A stretch of 64,000 nt of DNA from Ethanoligenens sp047722935 (lineage in GTDB: Bacteria > Bacillota > Clostridia > Oscillospirales > Ethanoligenentaceae): the NCBI GenBank assembly GCA_047722935.1, contig JBDNZS010000009.1, positions 7,006 to 71,005 of the forward strand, read 5' to 3'. The first letter of the stretch is position 1, and every line of letters starts with the position of its first letter. The notes below the pieces were generated by a model. It made no database searches, had not been told where the DNA came from, and worked only from the letters and a program-made list of their open reading frames with translations. Both the position numbers and the translations under genes were made by a program. Of this stretch, positions 59,257-64,000 are shown piece after piece.

Positions 59257-60492
59257 ATGCGGAGAAAATTCATTGCGTTAACTGCTATCGCGGTGCTGAT
59301 TGCTGTCGGAGTAGGTGTGGGGGCTGCTTTTGTGCGGCATACGGGACAGCCTGTCGAAAAAAACGTCCCGCCCGATAAAGAAAATTTACACACGTTTGTA
59401 CAGACTGCTAACGAGTGGTTGGCAGGGCGGCAAAAAACGGCTGGTCTGTCATTTTACATGGCGGATGCGGAAAACGGCTGGCGTACCGATGGAAAAAATG
59501 TATATTATACCTCCGACAGCGGGAAAACATGGACTGCCGCAGCACCGTTCTACGACGGGGGCGCGGTGGATTTCGTAGATAGCACCCATGCGGTTGCCTT
59601 AGCCAAAGCGGTGAAGAACGAAGAGATGCTGACCGGTATCTCCGTTTACGCAACGGCGGACAGTGGGAAAGTCTGGAGGCATCTGGCACTTGCGGGTGCG
59701 CCGTATTTTAGCGCGGACAACAGCACGCGTGGGGTGGACGGGTTCTCTATGACAGACAGCCGCAATGGTCTGCTGATGCTGGCGGGTGACGCGGCAGCGG
59801 GTCACCATGAATCGAGCGTATTTTCCACAAAGGATGGGGCGCGGAGTTTCCAGCAACAGACGGATAACCTGCGCGTGCCAAACGGGCAAACAACACTGGT
59901 AACAGCAGACGCAACACATGCGTACCTGTTTGTCAATGGTTCGGCGGCTCCTGTATTTATGACGGCCACAGCGGACGGCGGAAAAACGTGGACGGAACAG
60001 GACAACGGTGTCACCGCTCATTTTACAGACGTGACCCCTTCGTATATGCCCGTGCGTATGACCGGCGATACACGTATTGCACTGCTTAGCGTGCAAAATG
60101 GCGTTGAGGCTGCCGCTGTGAAAGGGCAAACTGAAAAAGCGGATACGCATATGCGAAACACATTCTATACCCTGTCTGCAAACGGCGCGGTGTCGGGTAA
60201 ATTGGCGGAACTGCTTACCGAGCTGCCGCTGGACGCAAAGAGCGTGAGTATGCCGGACGCGCAGACGATTTTTGTCTTTTCACATGCACAGGGCAAACCG
60301 GTGTTGTATCGGCATGTAGCGCAAGGCGGGTGGACACGGATTGTCAGCAACACACTCCCAAGTGATGCTTCGCAAATTCAGTTTTTGAATCTTTCTAACG
60401 GGTTTATCTTGCAAAAAGATGCGGTTTATGTGACGGTGGACGGAGGAAAAAGTTGGATGAAATCGGCATTTTACGAGAATGCAGCTCATTGA
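59257..60492 (+). CDS. Exported BNR/Asp-box repeat protein
   Basis: 411 aa from ATG 59257 (GGAAGG 10 bases upstream; ATG 59236 is also in frame). An N-terminal membrane helix or signal anchor IALTAIAVLIAVGVGVGAAF is followed by a beta-propeller type region with Asp-box repeats: SDSGKTWTAA, ADSGKVWRHL, ADGGKTWTEQ and VDGGKSWMKS. Such proteins resemble sialidase/YCF48 propellers but I see no catalytic residues. Role unknown; an external binding or structural part is likely. Confidence 0.8.
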   Translation: MRRKFIALTAIAVLIAVGVGVGAAFVRHTGQPVEKNVPPDKENLHTFVQTANEWLAGRQKTAGLSFYMADAENGWRTDGKNVYYTSDSGKTWTAAAPFYDGGAVDFVDSTHAVALAKAVKNEEMLTGISVYATADSGKVWRHLALAGAPYFSADNSTRGVDGFSMTDSRNGLLMLAGDAAAGHHESSVFSTKDGARSFQQQTDNLRVPNGQTTLVTADATHAYLFVNGSAAPVFMTATADGGKTWTEQDNGVTAHFTDVTPSYMPVRMTGDTRIALLSVQNGVEAAAVKGQTEKADTHMRNTFYTLSANGAVSGKLAELLTELPLDAKSVSMPDAQTIFVFSHAQGKPVLYRHVAQGGWTRIVSNTLPSDASQIQFLNLSNGFILQKDAVYVTVDGGKSWMKSAFYENAAH

Positions 60493-60886
60493 AAATATTC
60501 CAATATTTTACCATGCTTATTCATTTGGTATATGTTTGTGCACATTATGGAATATTTTAAGACGTGTTTTGTGACTTGGTTACCAAAAAGCCCAAAATTC
60601 CTTGTAATGTGAGGCGGATTCAGTATAATAAATATGCATCCATCTTGCATTTTCCTTTTGGTTTTTTCGGCAATTTTATGAAAAGAGGAGGCGTGCCCAA
60701 TTCGTGAATCTTATGCGCTTTTGCGATTTTTTTGCTAATTTTCGGCGCGTGGTTACAAATATTTTTTTGCAAAATTCATATTTCCAATCTGTTTTTCCGG
60801 GTGGGTTGTGTTATAATGAAAAAGAGGCAATATTACTATATGGTTTTTGTAGCCCATTTGGCATATAAGGATGAACAAAGCAGCAT
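60493..60886 (+). other. Intergenic region before tcdA
   Basis: About 390 bp, AT-rich. A promoter-like TTGTAA-N16-TATAAT lies at 60602-60629 and an extended -10 TGTTATAAT at 60809-60817. A very short frame begins at ATG 60678 (9 codons) and another at GTG 60704 (about 55 codons, with GAGGAGG upstream); neither is convincing. Confidence 0.5.
60602..60629 (+). promoter_or_regulatory. Possible sigma-A promoter
   Basis: TTGTAA, 16-base spacer, TATAAT. It is about 260 bp before tcdA; a long leader or a small unrecognised transcript would result. Confidence 0.5.
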
Positions 60887-61657
60887 ATGTTAAACGAATT
60901 TTCCAGAACAGAATTACTGATCGGCAAAGCAGCATTAGAGCGGCTGAGAGCGGCGCGTGTGGCTGTTTTCGGCATTGGTGGCGTGGGGGCTTTTGCCGCT
61001 GAAGCATTGGCACGTTCCGCTGTGGGTAGCTTAACGCTTGTTGACGACGACCGCATTTGTCTGACCAACATTAACCGGCAGCTGCATGCCACACATCAGA
61101 CGGTTGGCCAATATAAGGCGGATGTGATGGCGGCGCGTATCATGGACATCAATCCTCAAGCACATGTCGACGTACGCAAGGTCTTTTATACCGAGGAGAC
61201 TGCGTCAGAGGTTTTTGACACACAGTGGGACTATATTATTGACGCGGTGGACACCGTTTCTGCCAAGTTAGATCTGGTGACCCGGGCGATGGGGGCCGGC
61301 ATTCCGGTCATCAGCTGTATGGGCGCCGCTAACAAGCTCGACCCGACACAGCTGGAAGTCGCCGATATTTATGACACCTCGATCTGCCCGCTTTGCAGGG
61401 TGATGAGGCATGAGCTGCGTCGCCGTGGAGTGCCGCACCTCAAGGTGGTCTATTCGCGCGAAAAACCCATTCAGCCGCAGGAAATGGCGGAAAATAGTTG
61501 CAGATTTCATTGCATTTGTCCCGAGGGAACCAAGCGAACCTGCACAGTACGGCGGCAGATACCTGGGAGCACAGCGTTTGTCCCCCCGGCAGCCGGATTG
61601 ATTTTGGCTGGCGAAGTCGTGAAGGATCTTTGCGGACTATCCGCAAAAAGAGGGTAA
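60887..61657 (+). CDS. tcdA: tRNA threonylcarbamoyladenosine dehydratase (TcdA, ThiF/E1-like)
   Basis: 256 aa. The ATP-binding fold has ARVAVFGIGGVGAFAAEALA, LTLVDDDRICLTNINRQLHA and DYIIDAVDTVSAKLDLV. The family-typical CPLCRVMRHELRRRGVPHLK and VVYSREKPI follow. TcdA cyclises t6A to ct6A on ANN-decoding tRNAs. The C-terminal part is about the usual length. It converges with murC; a terminator lies between them. Confidence 0.92.
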   Translation: MLNEFSRTELLIGKAALERLRAARVAVFGIGGVGAFAAEALARSAVGSLTLVDDDRICLTNINRQLHATHQTVGQYKADVMAARIMDINPQAHVDVRKVFYTEETASEVFDTQWDYIIDAVDTVSAKLDLVTRAMGAGIPVISCMGAANKLDPTQLEVADIYDTSICPLCRVMRHELRRRGVPHLKVVYSREKPIQPQEMAENSCRFHCICPEGTKRTCTVRRQIPGSTAFVPPAAGLILAGEVVKDLCGLSAKRG

Positions 61658-61702
61658 TGCAGTCCAATTGCCTGCTCGCTCCGCAAAAGCGCAGAGACTG
61701 CA

Positions 61703-61740
61703 TAAAAAACGCCCCCGACCAGAATGGTCGAGGGCGGGGT
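61703..61740 (-). terminator. Terminator of murC
   Basis: On the - strand CGCCCTCGACCA, loop TTC, TGGTCGGGGGCG then TTTTTT. It also lies at the end of tcdA on the other strand. Confidence 0.9.
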
Positions 61741-61750
61741 GATAAGGCGA

Positions 61751-63118
61751 TTATTTATGCAGGTGTGGCAGCATCTGCTTTGCCGCCTTATAAATGTCAC
61801 CGCATCCCAATGTCAGTACCAGATCATGAGGTTGTGCATTTTTCAATACATAGGTTGCAATAGCGTCAAAATCCGGTTGGCAGATGCTGCCGGGAATTTT
61901 GGCGGCAAGATCTTCCGAGTGTATATTGTAGGTGTTCACCTCGCGTGACCCCATGATCGGTGCGAGTACGACTTTGTCTGCAATCTGGAGAGCCGCTGCA
62001 AAATCATCCAGCAGCATGGCCGTGCGTGAGAAAGTGAATGGCTGGAACACTGCCCACACCGACGCGTAGCCAAGTTCTTTGGCAGCACGGAGTGTGGCAG
62101 AAAGTTCGGTCGGATGGTGCGCATAATCGTCTACGATGGTCACGCCGGTTTCTGTTTTGCCCAACACATCAAACCGCCGCCCTGCGCCTGCAAACGCATT
62201 CAGTCCTTCTGCAATGGCTTCGTCGGACGCGCCCGCGAACGAGGCGGCGGCACAGGCGGCCAACGCGTTGAGGATATTATGGCGTCCGGGCACTTTCAAA
62301 GTGATATGTGCTATTTTTTGCCCGCGGCGCAGGATATCAAAGGTGAGATGCCGCTCGATTACCGCGATATTTGCCGCGGAATAGTCATTTTGGGGATGAA
62401 AACCGAATGTGATTTTTTTAAGTGGGGAATCATTCACGGCGGTCAAGGTGTTTGCATCGTCTCCATTGTAGACCAACGCTTGCCCGGTTTGGGCGGCAAA
62501 TCGGTTAAAGTGGCCAATGAGGTTCTCCATCGTCTTGAAGTATTCAAGATGATCGTTATCAATGTTCAGGATAACGGATACGGCAGGATGCAATTCTAAA
62601 AATGAATCCTGAAATTCGCAGGCTTCGCAGACCATCAATTTGGAATCCCCGATTCGGTTGTTGCCGCCGATGAACGGCAGCTTTCCCCCGATGACGGCGG
62701 TGGGGTCTTTGCCGGCCATCACCAGAATCTGGGTCAGCATACTGGTTGTGGTGGTCTTGCCATGGGTGCCGGAGACCGCGAAGGTATTGGCATAATGCCT
62801 GCTGAGCAGACCGAGCAATTCTGCCCGGCTGCAAAGCGGCAGATTTCTTTCACGTGCTGCTTGTATCTCGGGGTTATCCTTGTGTACGGCAGCTGTGTAA
62901 ACGACCAGTTCGGCGTCACCGATGTTTTCAGGACGATGCCCCATTTGCACTGGGATGCCCAGCTTCCGGATCTGCGCGAGCGTGTCGGACTCATTGTTGT
63001 CCGAACCGGTGAGGGCAAAGCCTTCCCGATGCAGGATGCCCGCCAACGCGCTCATGCCGGAACCCCCGATTCCGATAAAATGTACCCGCTTCACATGACC
63101 CAATATATTCTCATCCAC
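61751..63118 (-). CDS. murC: UDP-N-acetylmuramate--L-alanine ligase (MurC)
   Basis: 455 aa from GTG 63118 on the - strand, with GAGAGGAG upstream; an in-frame ATG 69 bases earlier would add residues unlike MurC. It has HFIGIGGSGMSALAGILHRE, TFAVSGTHGKTTTTSMLTQI (P-loop), VCEACEFQDSFLELHP, NIDNDHLEYF and VDDYAHHPTELSATLRAAKE. It adds L-Ala to UDP-MurNAc in peptidoglycan synthesis. A - strand -10 (TATAAT at 63204-63199) lies about 80 bp upstream. Confidence 0.96.
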   Translation of the reverse strand: MDENILGHVKRVHFIGIGGSGMSALAGILHREGFALTGSDNNESDTLAQIRKLGIPVQMGHRPENIGDAELVVYTAAVHKDNPEIQAARERNLPLCSRAELLGLLSRHYANTFAVSGTHGKTTTTSMLTQILVMAGKDPTAVIGGKLPFIGGNNRIGDSKLMVCEACEFQDSFLELHPAVSVILNIDNDHLEYFKTMENLIGHFNRFAAQTGQALVYNGDDANTLTAVNDSPLKKITFGFHPQNDYSAANIAVIERHLTFDILRRGQKIAHITLKVPGRHNILNALAACAAASFAGASDEAIAEGLNAFAGAGRRFDVLGKTETGVTIVDDYAHHPTELSATLRAAKELGYASVWAVFQPFTFSRTAMLLDDFAAALQIADKVVLAPIMGSREVNTYNIHSEDLAAKIPGSICQPDFDAIATYVLKNAQPHDLVLTLGCGDIYKAAKQMLPHLHK

Positions 63119-63412
63119 GATTTGATTGACTCCTCTCAAAATTGTGCCGTTTAGGCGCGAACCCTTTGATAGGTAGTTGCACAGCACATTTCTTGCATAT
63201 TATACGACCAACGCCGATAAAAATAAACCTCTTTTCCGCGAAATCCCATCTGTTGGTTAAAAATGTATAATCATTTGTTTTTTGCCGCACACTATGAGCA
63301 ACGAACTATCTCACATGCGTCTTGAATATTTCGCGGCCTGAGGGTCCACTGCTCTGTGTGATTTCAAATGAATCGAACAATTTTTCGGACGACATTTTAG
63401 GAGGACTTACTG

Positions 63413-63709
63413 TTGAATATCACCGATATCAAAATCAGAAAACTTTTTTCCGAAGGCAAAGTGCGCGCCATTGTGTCCATTATTTTGGATGGCGAATTTG
63501 CCGTACATGATCTGAAAGTTATCGAGGGCGTGGAGCGGCTTTTTGTAGCGATGCCCAACCGCCGCTCGGAGGACGGTCGCTTTCAGGACATTGTGCATCC
63601 AATCTCTATGGAGGCTCGTGCCCAGATTGAAGGGGCCATTCTGGAAAAGTACGAGGAAGCTATTTCTCAGACAGAGGAAGAGCCTCAGACCGAAAACCTC
63701 GGGGCCTGA
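63413..63709 (+). CDS. spoVG: SpoVG regulator
   Basis: 98 aa with TTG start, eight bases after AGGAGG. NITDIKIRKLFSEGKVRAIV, LDGEFAVHDLKVIEGVERLF and VAMPNRRSEDGRFQDIVHPI are SpoVG. It is a small nucleic-acid-binding regulator of sporulation and envelope processes in Firmicutes. It has its own terminator and stands next to murC, transcribed the opposite way. Confidence 0.96.
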   Translation: MNITDIKIRKLFSEGKVRAIVSIILDGEFAVHDLKVIEGVERLFVAMPNRRSEDGRFQDIVHPISMEARAQIEGAILEKYEEAISQTEEEPQTENLGA

Positions 63710-63720
63710 TATAGTGTGCA

Positions 63721-63758
63721 AAGCACCTCTCACGGTTATCCGTGAGAGGTGCTTTTTG
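63721..63758 (+). terminator. Rho-independent terminator after spoVG
   Basis: AAGCACCTCTCACGG, short loop TTAT, CCGTGAGAGGTGCTT then TTT. Confidence 0.92.
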
Positions 63759-63806
63759 CATCTTTTAGGTGGCGTTGTGCGAAAAATAAAATTCTCTGCA
63801 AAAGTG

Positions 63807-63835
63807 TTGACAAGATGTACGTTTTCTATTATAAT
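63807..63835 (+). promoter_or_regulatory. Sigma-A promoter of tRNA-Asp
   Basis: TTGACA, 17-base spacer, TATAAT: a perfect consensus, about 88 bp before the tRNA. It may drive a tRNA cluster that continues past the window. Confidence 0.92.
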
Positions 63836-63923
63836 AAGTAGCGCTGTCCCATTCTTTTCAGCTCCGTTTTTTCCACGCCGCGGTGGTTATGAACGGTTGC
63901 CTGTGCGATGGGAAAACAAAAAT

Positions 63924-64000
63924 GGCCCGGTAGTTCAGTTGGTTAGAACGCTAGCCTGTCACGCTAGAGGTCAGGGGTTCGAGCCCCCTTCGGGTCGCCA
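63924..64000 (+). tRNA. tRNA-Asp (anticodon GTC)
   Basis: 77 bases with encoded CCA. The acceptor GGCCCGG pairs with TCGGGTC (two G-U pairs), discriminator G. The anticodon arm is CTAGC, loop CTGTCAC, GCTAG, so the anticodon is GTC (63958-63960). The T arm has GGTTCGAGCC. The gene reaches the window end. Confidence 0.97.

Noticed and set aside
60678..60870. Small frames in the tcdA leader (ATG 60678, GTG 60704)
   Set aside because: Nine codons and about 55 codons with low-complexity Phe/Asn content; the spacing from GAGGAGG to GTG 60704 is too long, and no family is recognised.
1..64000. Insertion sequences, phage genes, CRISPR arrays, rRNA
   Set aside because: No transposase, integrase, regularly spaced repeat with unique spacers, or rRNA segment was recognised; the only tandem repeat is coding, within fliK.

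Overview
The window is a chromosomal piece of a motile, endospore-forming member of the Clostridia. The evidence is a Bacillus/Clostridium-order flagellar locus (FliY, FlbD/SwrD, FliW-CsrA, YviE), a GerA-type germinant receptor operon, SpoVG, a tig-clpP-clpX block, and rpsF-ssb-rpsR. The moderately high GC and codon use would fit Oscillospirales such as an Ethanoligenens-like organism, but that placement is inference. A run of exactly 100 Ns inside fliK shows a scaffolded draft assembly.

Positions 1-23330 hold most of the flagellar regulon on the + strand, running fliI(end)-fliJ-fliK-flgD-flg_new-flgE-flbD-motA-like-fliM-fliY-cheY-fliO-fliP-fliQ-fliR-flhB-flhA-sigma28-flgF-flgG, then flgM-flgN-flgK-flgL-yviE-fliW-csrA-hag. 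The motB and fliL genes that usually follow the first motA, and the flhF/flhG pair that usually follows flhA, are absent. Sigma-28 type promoters are visible before flgM, hag and flaG. The hag leader carries a hairpin with AGGA in its loop, which fits FliW/CsrA control of flagellin translation.

Positions 23400-35860 hold a glycosyltransferase-TPR gene next to flagellin (possible flagellin glycosylation), the chemotaxis genes cheA-cheW-cheR-cheB, the filament cap/chaperone group flaG-fliD-fliS-fliT-like, and a complete motA-motB stator pair.

Positions 35860-47340 are mainly housekeeping and sporulation genes: glyS, gerA-gerB-gerC, tig-clpP-clpX, a small DUF6483-like gene, and a membrane-anchored SGNH hydrolase.

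Positions 47576-53898 form a self-contained operon with a consensus promoter and a strong terminator. It encodes a polyprenyl-phosphate glycosyltransferase, an ATP-grasp ligase, two SMR-type small membrane proteins (ArnE/ArnF-like), a WecE/RffA-like sugar aminotransferase, a multi-pass GT-C/DUF2142-like membrane protein and a membrane-tethered accessory protein. Together they look like a lipid-linked amino-sugar surface decoration system that mixes Arn-like, ECA-like and three-component glycosylation parts. This is the most interesting candidate system in the window.

Positions 53900-64000 carry rpsR-ssb-rpsF (- strand), a class I glutamine amidotransferase-like protein, a NimA/PNPOx-like flavoprotein, an orphan EAL phosphodiesterase, an FAD oxidoreductase-Rieske fusion, an exported BNR-repeat protein, tcdA, murC, spoVG, and a tRNA-Asp behind a perfect sigma-A promoter. 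No insertion sequence, prophage, CRISPR array or rRNA was seen.
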